Notes: generated from the sequence alone by a model not told the origin. DNA of 64,000 bases from DATJPR01 sp963811705 (GCA_963811705.1 CAWESL010000013.1:62001-126000); one strand, 5' to 3'. Counted from the stretch's first letter, positions 16,479-26,884 are shown. A program made the numbers and translations.

Positions 16479-17492
16479 TTAAAAAGCAAGCGTCACCGAA
16501 ATTCGGTGTACTGATCCGAGTCGGTTATAATTCGAAAAAGCGTAATCTGCCGAGACCACGGTGATCGGTGTAACCAATCTGAATCCCGCACCGAGCGTAA
16601 AATCCTCTTCCGAAGTCTCGTCGGGGCCGAGCAGTCGCTGACCGATTGTCCGTTTCACGCCGCCTCTGAGAAACAGCGCATTTTGCCATGCGAACTCCGC
16701 GCCGAGCCGGAAATTCTCCGCATTGTCGTTCGGGTGGTTGAGTTCGATCGATGTCGTCAGCCGCTCGTTATCCGTCATGATCGGATCAACCGCAAACCCG
16801 AGCTTGAACACCGTGGGGAGGGAGAACGACTGGAAGGTCGATACCTGCGCCCCACTGAATTGGGTGACGGTCCCCTGGGGAGCAACGTCCGCACCGAAGT
16901 TCGCGATGACCACGGCAAACCGGGAATTGCCTATCCCGGTCCAGTAGTAAGTGCCGAGATCGACCATCACCGAACGCATCTTCAGAACGTCGAGCGTCTC
17001 TTCGACGTAGCGCACCGTGGCGCCGAAACTGAACTGGTCCGTCATCTTGCGCGCGTATGTCAGACCCAGACTCACATCGCCAAAACTGAAATAGCGGCCG
17101 GTCCCGAACGGCTGCGCTTCCGTCGTGATTTCCATATCGGCCATGTGGAGCGACGAGACGGCGATACCGACCGCATCGTTATCCGTGAAATGGTGCGCGA
17201 CTCCCAGGAAGTCGTGCTTGATGTCCACGACATAATCCGTATGCGACACAAGGGCCTGATCGCCGGCGAACTGGACCAGACCTGCGGGATTCCAATATAA
17301 GGCCGACGCATCGTTGGCGACGGCAACGAACGATTCCCCCATGGCCACTCCCCGCGCGCCGACTCCGAGCTTCAGAAACTGGAACGCTGAAATCCCCGCC
17401 CGTTGGCCGCCCAGATTCGGTACCAGCTGCCCCGACGCGGTCACGGAAAACGCCAGAAGAAGAGCAGCGACAATGCACGCTCGATCCCTCAT
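16479..17492 (-). CDS. PorV/PorQ family outer-membrane protein
   Basis: A 337-residue barrel protein with signal peptide (CIVAALLLAFSVTASG) and the PorV-family N-terminal block: AGISAFQFLKLGVGARGVAMGESFVAVANDASALYWNPAGL. It ends in an aromatic residue (ISVTLAF) as outer-membrane barrels do. PorV-type proteins shuttle or anchor type IX secretion substrates at the outer membrane. The two sorting-tail proteins in the same operon are obvious candidates as clients (inference). The start at 17492 is where the signal peptide begins. Confidence 0.85.
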   Translation of the reverse strand: MRDRACIVAALLLAFSVTASGQLVPNLGGQRAGISAFQFLKLGVGARGVAMGESFVAVANDASALYWNPAGLVQFAGDQALVSHTDYVVDIKHDFLGVAHHFTDNDAVGIAVSSLHMADMEITTEAQPFGTGRYFSFGDVSLGLTYARKMTDQFSFGATVRYVEETLDVLKMRSVMVDLGTYYWTGIGNSRFAVVIANFGADVAPQGTVTQFSGAQVSTFQSFSLPTVFKLGFAVDPIMTDNERLTTSIELNHPNDNAENFRLGAEFAWQNALFLRGGVKRTIGQRLLGPDETSEEDFTLGAGFRLVTPITVVSADYAFSNYNRLGSVHRISVTLAF

Positions 17493-17537
17493 GGTTCTTA
17501 TGACTTCGTGTACCACGGTCACTGATGGCCCTTACGG

Positions 17538-20399
17538 TTAAAACTGGAATGACACGCCGCCGCGAATCGTCCTCGGATTCAGATAGCGCGCAGGACTATA
17601 CGGGAACGGCGAAACAGATCCCGAGAGCTGGGGATAGAGAGGGTCGTTGTAGCTCGACGGCGTTGGATCGCCGTATTCGTACGCTCTCCCGGTCACCGGA
17701 TCGATGATCTGAGAATTCCTGTTGTTGAACAGGTTCTGAATTTCGATGCTTGCGACAAGCTTGGCGAATCCGATGTCGATGTATTTCTCGATGTTCAGGT
17801 CGACATAAAACCATGGTGCGCCGACGGAGCCGTTGATGTTGGTGATGTCATCGATATACTGCGGCCGACCGGTGACTGCGTCAACACCGGTGTAGATCTG
17901 GGGAGTGTAGCGTTTGCCCGATTCGTAAAAGACTCTCAGATAGAGGTTCCAGTTGTCCAGCACCCCGGGCCAGAGGTTGAATAGCGGCTCATCCTTGGGG
18001 ACGTTGAAGTTCAGATTCAGCGATGCCTGGATCGGCCGGTCCCAGATGAGATAGGTCTCTTTGATGTTCTCCGGCTGCCCCTGCTGAAGTCGGATGATAT
18101 TCTCATTGGGCGTCGAGCTTTTCCCGGTTGCGATCGAATACGATCCGGAGAACGACCCGCGGAACCAATTCCCGATCCGCTTTTTGTACTCCACCTCGAT
18201 GCCGCGGACTCTGCCGTAGTCGGAATTCAAGTACGTGTCGTAGTATTGCGCCCCTCCCGTGTTCGCAAGGCGGAGGACTGTGTTTTCCGTGATGTAATCA
18301 AAGATGTCTTTGTAGTACGCGGTGACGGTGAGGACGTCGTTGCCCGACAATTGGTTCCTCAGGCCGAGCTCGTACGCCACGGTCGTCTCGGGGTTCAGGT
18401 CCGGATTGCCCACCGGGAGCGAGGAACGAACCGATGTCCGGTCGAGCTTCGAGTAGACAAACTGCGGGCGCGGGAACTTCGAGAAATGCCCGTAAGAGAA
18501 GAACAGCGTCTGATTATCCGACACCGGGTGCGAGATCCCCAGGCGCGGGCTGAGCCGGGCCTTGAAGCGCCGCCCGAAGAGCGAGAAGGTGTCGTGAAGA
18601 TAGGAATCACGCAAACCCTGCGACACGATGAGCGCCGAAGAGGTGTCGTTTGCGATATCGTCCACATATTTCCCCGGCGCCCAATAATCGAGGCGAAGAC
18701 CGAAGTTCAACAGCATTCCGCTCAGCGTGATATTGTCCTGGGCATACAACGCGCCTTGCGCCGTGTTGACGTTGTAAATATCATAGTCGAACCCGAGCGG
18801 CTTGACCCATGGCCGGAACAAATCGACCATCTGCATATTCTGGAAACGCATCTCAAACCCGGTCTTGAACTTGTTCTTCTCGGTGAAGAAGTTCGTCAGG
18901 TCGACCTTGAACGTGTATTCCGTGAGGAAATGATCCCGGTACGATGTCGGCGAACCGAGATCATAAAATCCGTCCCCGGGGACGACGCCGATCGTGTCCT
19001 TGCCGACGAAGTAATAGCGCAACGGGTAGTTGACGATATCCTGCGGCTCAATGTAGGATTGGAACGGCTTTCCGTTCGCGTCTCCCCGGACGTGGGCAGT
19101 GTACCGGCTGAGCTTGATTTCGTAGAAGGTCTGTTTGCTCAGCGTGTGGATCCACGATAACGAATGCTGAATGTTGATCTGGGTGAAGGTTTCTGCGCTG
19201 TCGGGGATGAACTGGAATTGATACTGGTATCCGGGATTGGGCTCCACCGCTTCCAGCGTGGCCTGGACAGTCTGCGTATTCTGATCGATCGACACCGATT
19301 GATTGTACGCATAGGACAATTTCGTCGTGGGACCAGGCTTCCACGTGAGCTTCGTCAACCAGGAGTAGTTATTGCTCCTCCGCGGCGCCCACCGCGTGCC
19401 ATGCCAGATCGAAGAATACAATCCTCCGGGAGCTTCGAGCGCGTAGCTCGTGGGCTTGTTATCCGGCCCCACCAGTTGGACCCAGCGCGTGTAACCGTCG
19501 GTCAGATTTGCATAGCCGGTGGCAAAGAAGCTTACGGTTCCGGGGATTTCGATCCCGAGGGAAGGCAGAAGGAAGGACGTGATCGGCTCAGGGCCGCTCA
19601 GGGACGCTCCGTAGATGTCGGTGTTCCAGTTGCCCGGCGAATTGGTGTTGAAACCGAAGTGATCGGTCTTGTAGGAGACCTCCCCGCTGTATTTGTCGGA
19701 GCCTTCACGCGTCGTGATATTCACGATCCCTGACGTCGCCTGCCCGTATTCAGCATTGTAGCCGCCGGTGATGACCTCGACTTCCTGAATCGACGACGGG
19801 CTCAGCTGGAGGCCGAAACCCGTTCCCGCCATCGGGTCCTGAACCGAGATGCCGTCCAGCAGGTAGGCGTTCTCATACGAGCGGCCGCCCCGGATGTGAA
19901 TCTCATTGTCGGCCATGACCACGCCCGGTTGGAGCGAGACGATCGATTGCACATTTTGGAGCGCCGCGGCCTGGATGTCCGCCTGCCCGACATTGCGGCG
20001 ACTCGCCGTCTCCTGAATGTCGAACAGCGGCTTCTGCCCGACAACCACGATGTCCTGCTCGAGGGCGAGAACCGTTTCTTCCATTTTGGGGCGGAGGGTC
20101 ACGGTCTGACCGGCCTCAACCTTGACGGCGGAAAACTGCACCACCTTGTAGCCGAGGAGGGAGACTTCGACGGTATACGTTCCGGGATTGACCCGTTCAA
20201 TCTTGAAGTTCCCGTCGACGTCGCTCGTGCCGCCGTAGTACGTCCCCTTGACGGTAATATTCGCACCGGGGAGACCTTCCCCGGTTTTCGATTCCGTCAC
20301 CGTTCCGATGATGCGACCGGGGGCCTGCGCGACCGCGATCGACGCGCCTGCCGAAATGAGAAGCGCCACGGCAATGACTATGTACCGAGGAAACGTCAT
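17538..20399 (-). CDS. TonB-dependent receptor with carboxypeptidase-regulatory domain
   Basis: A 953-residue receptor with signal peptide (about 1-26, ending SIAVAQA). A carboxypeptidase-regulatory domain follows (about 28-110: GRIIGTVTESKTGEGLPGANITV). The plug (about 125-240) includes NEIHIRGGRSYENAYLLDGISVQDP and NAEYGQATSGIVNITTREG, and the rest is a barrel ending GGVSFQF. It imports an unknown substrate using TonB energy. It sits in one minus-strand unit between a large lipoprotein and a PorV-family gene. That arrangement resembles receptor-lipoprotein import pairs, although the lipoprotein here is not SusD-like. Confidence 0.93.
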   Translation of the reverse strand: MTFPRYIVIAVALLISAGASIAVAQAPGRIIGTVTESKTGEGLPGANITVKGTYYGGTSDVDGNFKIERVNPGTYTVEVSLLGYKVVQFSAVKVEAGQTVTLRPKMEETVLALEQDIVVVGQKPLFDIQETASRRNVGQADIQAAALQNVQSIVSLQPGVVMADNEIHIRGGRSYENAYLLDGISVQDPMAGTGFGLQLSPSSIQEVEVITGGYNAEYGQATSGIVNITTREGSDKYSGEVSYKTDHFGFNTNSPGNWNTDIYGASLSGPEPITSFLLPSLGIEIPGTVSFFATGYANLTDGYTRWVQLVGPDNKPTSYALEAPGGLYSSIWHGTRWAPRRSNNYSWLTKLTWKPGPTTKLSYAYNQSVSIDQNTQTVQATLEAVEPNPGYQYQFQFIPDSAETFTQINIQHSLSWIHTLSKQTFYEIKLSRYTAHVRGDANGKPFQSYIEPQDIVNYPLRYYFVGKDTIGVVPGDGFYDLGSPTSYRDHFLTEYTFKVDLTNFFTEKNKFKTGFEMRFQNMQMVDLFRPWVKPLGFDYDIYNVNTAQGALYAQDNITLSGMLLNFGLRLDYWAPGKYVDDIANDTSSALIVSQGLRDSYLHDTFSLFGRRFKARLSPRLGISHPVSDNQTLFFSYGHFSKFPRPQFVYSKLDRTSVRSSLPVGNPDLNPETTVAYELGLRNQLSGNDVLTVTAYYKDIFDYITENTVLRLANTGGAQYYDTYLNSDYGRVRGIEVEYKKRIGNWFRGSFSGSYSIATGKSSTPNENIIRLQQGQPENIKETYLIWDRPIQASLNLNFNVPKDEPLFNLWPGVLDNWNLYLRVFYESGKRYTPQIYTGVDAVTGRPQYIDDITNINGSVGAPWFYVDLNIEKYIDIGFAKLVASIEIQNLFNNRNSQIIDPVTGRAYEYGDPTPSSYNDPLYPQLSGSVSPFPYSPARYLNPRTIRGGVSFQF

Positions 20400-20458
20400 G
20401 AACCTTGCTTTCACAACTGCGTCAGATGACTTCGTGTCCATTCTGCAAGCGTCCGCGG

Positions 20459-22210
20459 TTAGAAGACGGACCGATTGATGACTTGCGACGGACTGAACTC
20501 GGAACCGAACACTTTCAGGAAAAACGCCGTCAGTCCCTGCGAATTCCCCGTACCCGTATTATTCAGCAAATGCAACGGAAGTCCCATAAAGATAATCGTC
20601 CGCTGACCATCGATGACGCCGATGTTCGGAGTCCCGATGTACCTGCCGCGCGCATCGGCCTGCAAATGGTAAATGTACCGCCCGTCGGCCCGCCGGTAAA
20701 CGGGACGCATGAAGATCACGTGCGCGGAGGGCGTCGCGTTAAAGGCAAGCTGGGGATAGATATCCGTGGCGTCGGAACTGTCCGCAAAGAGAACATAGTT
20801 CGCCGGGATGCGCGTGTCACCTGCGACGGCAGGGGGGACCGGCGGTCGCGTTGTCGAAAGATCGACGCTGCTCACACTGTCGATCGGCGCGAAGTCACGC
20901 AACGCCCCCCGGGGATCGATCGTCGTCAGGAACGTCGTCGAGAACAGAACCTTCCCCCCATTCTGGATGTAGGTGAACAAAGTCGACTGGGCAACGCCAA
21001 GACTGGGTTGCTGATCCGTATACCAGAGAACATAATCGTAGAGCAGGAAGGTCTGAATCAGCGCAGGATCCGGATATGGCGGGACCAGAGTCCCGACTTT
21101 GCCGCCGCTCTTGTCCGCCAGGGTCACTCCCTGTCCCATGTTGAGGAGATCCACCGTCCCGAAATCTCCGCCCACAGCAGCCAGGCTCGTGAGGTACGTG
21201 TTGAGCGCGGTTGCGGCATCCGAGTTCACATAATCACTGACAAGAAGAAGCTTCCCGCGGGGGCGTTTCACGTACCAGTGGTCGTTACCCGCGGGGAGAA
21301 TGCCGGGGACGCTGTATTCGCCGGCGACATCGCGCACCTCGACGAAAAACTTGTTTTGATCGTCCAGTTTCATCCCCGGGATCTGACCGATGAACTGGCG
21401 TCCGAGAAACGCCCCAGCGTAGATATCAGCGGTCACCGTCGACCCTGCGGCATCGCTCCGCGAGCGCGGGACTACCAGGGTGATGATCGAGTCGCGCAGT
21501 GGAACGGTCAGCCAGTTCGAGGGGTCGGTGGTGTCGTTCAACGCGATCCGGTACGATACCAGCGTGTTGTTCCCGTCGGGATCGCTCGCCGTCCACGCGA
21601 ACGTGACCGCCGTGAACGTCGTGTCCGGCTGCTTGAGCACATTGGTCGGGTCGTTCGGATTCTGCAGAAAGGCGACGGAGGGCGGCGAATTTCTGATTGG
21701 GAATACCAGCGATGCCCCCGTGGGATCCATCGCGGGCTCGAGACCGGCGAGCATTTGATCGGTGCCGTCGTACATCCCGTTGTCGTTTTTGTCCCAGTAT
21801 GCAAACGGCGTCAACCGGACGATGCTGCCATCGGGCAATCCTGAAAACCCATTGTCAACGCTCCGGACGACAACGGTGAATTTTCGGAACAGCGTATCGA
21901 GGGGAAAGAGGATCGTGGTGTCGTTCTTCGACGTCCAGGTGTACCGGAGCGTGTCGGGGACCGGCAGCGCAGTCACCCCTCCGAAAGCGGCCTTGAACGA
22001 AAACAGAAATCCCCGCACAAGACCGTCGGGATCCTCTCCCCACCAGTGAAGGTGGGCCTTGCTGACGCCCGTACCGACCGTGGAATCCGGGTAGAGCCAC
22101 AGATAGGTGGACGGCTTGCCGTTCGTGGCGTTCGTGTCGGCGATATGTTCGCGGCACGCAACGCCGACTAAGGCCAGCAACACAAGGCTGAGTGAAACCC
22201 ACCTGACCAC
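20459..22210 (-). CDS. Large surface lipoprotein of unknown function
   Basis: A 583-residue lipoprotein with signal sequence and lipobox LVGVAC (Cys19). Two fibronectin-like or Ig-like stretches carry DPDG loops (HLHWWGEDPDGLVRGF and FAWTASDPDGNNTLVSYRIAL). A C-terminal region (about 335-583) resembles flavodoxin or class-I amidotransferase-like folds: GKLLLVSDYVNSDAATALN, LLYDYVLWYTDQQP and IQNGGKVLFSTTF. It lies just upstream of the TonB receptor on the same strand and is probably co-expressed as its partner. It is not SusD-like by eye, so I give no specific function. Confidence 0.75.
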   Translation of the reverse strand: MVRWVSLSLVLLALVGVACREHIADTNATNGKPSTYLWLYPDSTVGTGVSKAHLHWWGEDPDGLVRGFLFSFKAAFGGVTALPVPDTLRYTWTSKNDTTILFPLDTLFRKFTVVVRSVDNGFSGLPDGSIVRLTPFAYWDKNDNGMYDGTDQMLAGLEPAMDPTGASLVFPIRNSPPSVAFLQNPNDPTNVLKQPDTTFTAVTFAWTASDPDGNNTLVSYRIALNDTTDPSNWLTVPLRDSIITLVVPRSRSDAAGSTVTADIYAGAFLGRQFIGQIPGMKLDDQNKFFVEVRDVAGEYSVPGILPAGNDHWYVKRPRGKLLLVSDYVNSDAATALNTYLTSLAAVGGDFGTVDLLNMGQGVTLADKSGGKVGTLVPPYPDPALIQTFLLYDYVLWYTDQQPSLGVAQSTLFTYIQNGGKVLFSTTFLTTIDPRGALRDFAPIDSVSSVDLSTTRPPVPPAVAGDTRIPANYVLFADSSDATDIYPQLAFNATPSAHVIFMRPVYRRADGRYIYHLQADARGRYIGTPNIGVIDGQRTIIFMGLPLHLLNNTGTGNSQGLTAFFLKVFGSEFSPSQVINRSVF

Positions 22211-22259
22211 AGGTTCCCCGGAAAGTGACGAACGATGTCGGTGAAAGGAGAAAAGGACT

Positions 22260-22290
22260 CCCCGGCAAGGGATGAGAGCCCCTGCCGGGG
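22260..22290 (-). terminator. Strong hairpin between two module genes
   Basis: Arms of 12 bases (CCCCGGCAAGGG and CCCCTGCCGGGG on the plus strand, one mismatch) enclose ATGAGAG, just after the stop of the type IX-tailed protein. Reading leftward it is followed by AGTCCTTTTCTCC. It may be an attenuator or RNA-processing stem that tunes expression within the operon rather than a full terminator. Confidence 0.5.
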
Positions 22291-22301
22291 GTCGATGGAC
22301 G

Positions 22302-24550
22302 TTACTTCACGAGCGCCATCTTCTTGACGACGCTGAACGACCCGCTCTGGAGCCGATAGAAATAGACGCCGCTCGCAAGCCGCGAGGCATCGAAGCGAAC
22401 GGTGTAATTTCCCGCCTCCCGAATGTCGTCGACGAGCGTGCTGACCTGCTGTCCGAGGACATTGTAGACTTTGAGCGTGACGAGACCCGCCCTCGGGAGA
22501 GCATATTGAATCATCGTGGTCGGGTTGAAGGGGTTCGGATAGTTCTGGGACACTGCGTAGTTCGTGGGAAGCCCCTGCGGAGTGTTGCCGACACCTGTCA
22601 GGACGACGCTCACGAAGTCCGCATCCGTCCTGGGGACGAACTTGTATTGATTGAAGCTGTAGTAGACGATCCCGGTCAGCGAACCGATCTTGTTCCCGAC
22701 ATGGAAAATCGTCTTCCCGAGGAGCGTATCGGCGGGGACGTTGGAATACTTGTACTTGCCGCTCTGTTGCACCACCACCGCCCCGGAGCCGTCGTTAACA
22801 GAATACTCGGTCGGATCGGAAAATGTCGGGTTCACGTCCGTCACGGGTCACATTCGTGAATTTCACGAGCATCCCCTCATACGGCTCCGCGCTCGCCGCG
22901 CCGTTGCTGACGTTGAATGCTCCGGTGGTGAGACCGACGGGTGTCGGTTCCGCATTCCCGCCGGACACTTTCACGACCGAGGTGATGTTTCCAAGCCGGG
23001 TGACGTCAAACTGTTCCTGGACCGTGCCGGTCACCCGTGACGCTGTCACCGTTCCGCAATGCCGCCATCTGCTTCTGCACGGTGGTATCGCTTGTGCTGA
23101 GCCACAGTCCGTTCCATGGAGCGCTGCCGCTTTGCATATACCATGCATTGGTGCTGCCGGTGGACACCGGGGAGAGACCGATATGCAGGGTGTCCGCAGT
23201 GACGATCCCGGAGAGCGACGTCACGGCCCCGATGTAGGCGCTCCGTCCGTTGACGAACGGCGTGAATTGCACATCGCGGATGGTCAGCGGCGTCGACTTC
23301 ACCGTATAGAAGAAGAATCCCTTCGACGTATCGGAAGCAATGCCACCGGTCGCCGAATTTGCGAGCCGCACGATCTGACCAAACGAATCCGCCACTTCAA
23401 TATAGTAGCGGACGAAGGTGGTGTCGACTTGCTTCTGAATCACGCCGACATACGTCGTATCGCTGGCCTGGAAGGTCATCGGAACGGTCGCGAATGCCGC
23501 CTTGTTGAGGCTGTATTTGAGGGACACGGTCTTGGGAAGGGAGCCATTCGCCTGACGCGTGACCTTCACCGAGATCGTTGCCGTGGTGTCGGGAGTAATG
23601 ACCACCGGGTTCCTCCGCTGAGTTTGAACAAGCGGCGGAGTAGGAACCGTCGTGAACACAATATCCCCGTAGTACATCGGAGAAATACGATAGCCGCGGG
23701 GACCTTCGCTGCCTGACGATGTCGTGATGATTCCGCGCAAGGTGTCGATGCGCGTCCCGTTGCCGATGTTGGCGTAGATCCTCGTCCAGGACGTGTCGGC
23801 AAAAGGCCATGACGTTGACGACTGCCCAAGCGTAAAATATCGGGACATGTCATACTCGCTGATCTCGTTGCCGGCCGAGTCCACCGCGCTGAACGTTCCC
23901 CGGGTCGTGTTCACTTTGGCGTCAACCACGAGATTATGCAGCTCGACGTACATCCCTTCGAGCGGTTCCCCTGTTGCCACCTGCATCTTCCCTGTACTGA
24001 AGACTCCCGTGTAGAAATCGCCGACGTTCTTGGCGACGATTTTGGGAACCGGCCCGGTGGTCGCGCTGATTTCGATGGGATGCCCGGCAATTGGCTGGAA
24101 CTGGGTCAGGCTGAAGCCCCGCGATGTCGGGAACTCGCTGATGAGCCCCGTCATGGTGATCGTGTCTCCCGCCGAGACATTCATGAATCCATCGGCGAGC
24201 AGCTGCACGGTATCCGTCGGCGCATTTCCGCGGACGAGAACCCCGGCCCATTCGGATTGCGACGCCGCCGTGTCGTACAGGACCATGGTCCAACCGTATG
24301 CGGTATAGGTAATCACCAGGGGAGGAACTGCAACGATCCCCGTTACAACAACGGTATCGCCCATGTACGGCGAGGTCTGGAGCGTCCAATGCGGTTGGGT
24401 GCTGTTCGCACCGAAATTCGTGATCGTGTCGGCCATTGCCAGCGAATCCGCCGGCATTTCCTGGATCTGCCTGACGGTCACGTGGGGATACTGGGCAAAC
24501 CCGGACACGGCGCACAGGACAAGCAGAACAAATGGTAGCACCTTCTTCAT
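22302..24550 (-). pseudogene. Type IX-secreted multi-domain protein with two frameshifts
   Basis: Three frames form one protein of about 750 residues. From 24550 to about 23036: signal peptide (VLPFVLLVLCAVSGFAQ) and OB-like or beta-rich repeats (GDTVVVTGIVAVPPL; AGDTITMTGLISEF). From 23035 to 22847: VTGTVQEQFDVTRLGNITSVVKV and on. From about 22846 to 22302: VTDVNPTFS and on to a full sorting tail with QNYPNPFNPTTMIQYALP ending MALVK. Removing one base at each of 23034-23036 and 22845-22847 restores VTVTGTV and NVTVTDVN exactly. That makes sequencing or assembly error at least as likely as true decay. The protein would be secreted to the cell surface. Confidence 0.8.
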
Positions 24551-24659
24551 GAACGCCTCCATCAATGAATGTGAGAAGCCGATCCTTCAAGAAATGTTGA
24601 CTGCACGATGAGTGGCCCGCAGGCAGGACTGAGCCCTGCATACGGCGATCGCCGGGTGT

Positions 24660-26786
24660 TCATTTGATAACAAGAAACTTTCCCGTCTGGATATTCCCGT
24701 TGTCGCTATCCTTGACCGTGAACAAATAGAGCCCTGTGGCGAGGGCCTGATCATATTTCGTGACAAGATCCCACGCATGCTCCCCGCCCGAAAACTGAAG
24801 AGGGACGTCGTTGCCGCCGAACTGTTGAAACCACTGAATGTCAGCCCCATTATAGGTGGCCGCGTCGTGGGTGAATTCGGCAACGATGTCGCCCGCGAGC
24901 GTGTAGATCCGGACTTCGGCATGCCGGGGGAGATTATAGAAATAGATCTTGCGTGTCCGTTCTCCCGATCCATCCCAGACGGCATTGGCGTAATAAGGAT
25001 TCGGATACACGCCGATCTTCTTTGTGCCGTCACTGGGAGGCGTTCCCGGGATCACCCGGGCGATCTCCAACTTGCTTTCGAGGGGCGCAACGCCCGCAGC
25101 AGAATCTCCCTGATCATAGGCCGAGACGCCGTAGACATATTGCCATCCGTTCAGATGCGGAACGGCCTCCCCCGCAGGAGGGAACCGGTACCAGTAGTCG
25201 ACGGTATCCCCCGGAAATTTCTTGGGCGTCTCGAGGAGAATCCGGCTGAAGCCGGTGTTGTACCCGAGATTGTCATCCGCCCGGTCGAAATCGCCGACGA
25301 GGGCCAGGTTCAGCAGGAGATTCCCCGGATCAGTGAAATCCGCCCCGGCATTGGAGCGGTACACGTGGTACCCTTCAAAATCGTACTTGCGGGTCACCGG
25401 ATCGACGCTCAATTCCGATGTCGATTTGTCCCAGTACACGGCTACGGACTGATTCCCCACTTCGACGCGCACCTTCGGAGGCCGCGGAGGTTGCGGAAGC
25501 CGGTAGTGGTCGAGGATCCCGTTTCCGTTCAGATCTTCGCCCGGGTCGAGCTGATTATTGCCGTTCGCATCCTCGCCGTCATAGGCCTGCTGGCACAGGG
25601 CGGCACCGGCATACAGCGTCTTCCGCTGATCCCGCGTATCCAGCCGCGCGATCTGCGTTCCAAATTTCTTAGCGCAGACGACGCCGAACACGACGGTAAG
25701 GGAATCGCCGGGCTTGAGCGATTCGAACGGTCCGGCGGACAACAATGTCGTCATGTTGTCGGCCTGCGTTCTCAAGGGATCGATCTTTCCCTGCGGGAGT
25801 GAGGCCGAGAGACGATCATACCTGCTTCGCGCGCCGAGGATATTTTCTGCGTCGTCCTGCGGGGAGAAGTAGTCCAGGTCGCCGCTCGCCCCGCCGAATC
25901 GCCACGCGTTATAGAACGTATGCAGGTGAAGATCGGCAAGAGAATCGACGCCTTTCGGGAACGGCGATGCACCCAGCAGCTTCTCTCCGATATAGCTGTC
26001 CGCCGCGGGCGGCGTCGGGATCCCGTCAAAATCGAAGGTGTATCCCATCCGGAGACTGTCGCTGTACCCGTTCCCGCCATGATTGAAATATCCCGGCGTT
26101 CCCGGTCGCACGTTGTTGGTGTTCCGGACGACGTTGTTCGTCCACAGGCCGACGTACACGGAGTCGAGAATGTCCTTCCCCACATTGTGGATCGTATAAC
26201 TCAGGATGACGAAGTAGTCCGCAAACGGGAAGTTCCAGGCATAACTCTCCTGATGCACCAGCAGTCCGAGCGGAATCGATTGATCGGGTGAGGAACTGTC
26301 CCGGGGAACAGCATCGGTGTAGTCGGCGAGGAAGTCCTGGTGGCTGACGGCGTTCGGATCGAAGAAGGGGGATTCGGAAAGCGTCGAACGCTGTGTGAGC
26401 GTCGTCCCGGACAGGGAAATAAATTCTATCCCTTTGCCTGTGGTGGTGGACACGCGGTCACTGGAACCTGTGCTGACGTGGACTTGCCCGGTGCTCCGGT
26501 TAAGCGCCCCGACCCAAAGCGCACCCTGGTACATGTGCTCGATCCGTGAACCACGGGGGTATTCGCATGAGGGCTGATTCGGCCAGTACGCATTTCGGTC
26601 ACCGATCGTGCCGAAATTCGTAACGGTCAATCCGATGTTACCGACAGTCGTATAATTCTGGTCGATGTCATCGGCAGGCTTGGAAAGTTTTCGTCCGACA
26701 TCCTGGCCATCAACCCTCCTGCTGATAAGGACCGTAAGGGAGGAGATACACAGGGTGAGAACAGCACAACGCTGCCACACATGCAT
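24660..26786 (-). CDS. Secreted protein with EF-hand-like repeat and sorting tail
   Basis: A 708-residue protein with signal-like start (AVLTLCISSLTVLISRRVDGQ). A long beta-rich N-terminal region contains TVTNFGTIGDRNAYWPNQPS and NQPSCEYPRGSRIEHMYQGALWVG, common in FCB-group surface proteins. A calcium-type DANGNNQLDPGEDLNGNGILD repeat (about residues 410-430) is followed by a fibronectin-like segment, and the C-terminus (YPNPYYANAVW ... GLYLFTVKDSDNGNIQTG) resembles a type IX sorting domain. It is the first gene of the TonB/PorV module, after a clear promoter. No enzymatic motif is seen. Confidence 0.8.
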   Translation of the reverse strand: MHVWQRCAVLTLCISSLTVLISRRVDGQDVGRKLSKPADDIDQNYTTVGNIGLTVTNFGTIGDRNAYWPNQPSCEYPRGSRIEHMYQGALWVGALNRSTGQVHVSTGSSDRVSTTTGKGIEFISLSGTTLTQRSTLSESPFFDPNAVSHQDFLADYTDAVPRDSSSPDQSIPLGLLVHQESYAWNFPFADYFVILSYTIHNVGKDILDSVYVGLWTNNVVRNTNNVRPGTPGYFNHGGNGYSDSLRMGYTFDFDGIPTPPAADSYIGEKLLGASPFPKGVDSLADLHLHTFYNAWRFGGASGDLDYFSPQDDAENILGARSRYDRLSASLPQGKIDPLRTQADNMTTLLSAGPFESLKPGDSLTVVFGVVCAKKFGTQIARLDTRDQRKTLYAGAALCQQAYDGEDANGNNQLDPGEDLNGNGILDHYRLPQPPRPPKVRVEVGNQSVAVYWDKSTSELSVDPVTRKYDFEGYHVYRSNAGADFTDPGNLLLNLALVGDFDRADDNLGYNTGFSRILLETPKKFPGDTVDYWYRFPPAGEAVPHLNGWQYVYGVSAYDQGDSAAGVAPLESKLEIARVIPGTPPSDGTKKIGVYPNPYYANAVWDGSGERTRKIYFYNLPRHAEVRIYTLAGDIVAEFTHDAATYNGADIQWFQQFGGNDVPLQFSGGEHAWDLVTKYDQALATGLYLFTVKDSDNGNIQTGKFLVIK

Positions 26787-26850
26787 GAAAGGAACGAGGG
26801 GATTGAAGCGTGAACAGGGAAAGGGACGTCTGCAAGTGAATTATAGATGC

Positions 26851-26879
26851 AATATACCGCGGATCACCGGGAAAGTCAA
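26851..26879 (-). promoter_or_regulatory. Sigma70-like promoter of the TonB/PorV module
   Basis: On the minus strand TTGACT (26874-26879), a 17-base spacer and TATATT (26851-26856) lie 65 bases before the start of the first module gene. It is the best promoter in the window and probably drives the genes from 26786 down to about 15305. Confidence 0.65.
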
Positions 26880-26884
26880 TACGG

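Noticed and set aside
24777..25802. 341-codon plus-strand frame inside the EF-hand-like protein gene
   Set aside because: Shadow of the minus-strand gene; composition is typical of antisense frames and no motif is present.
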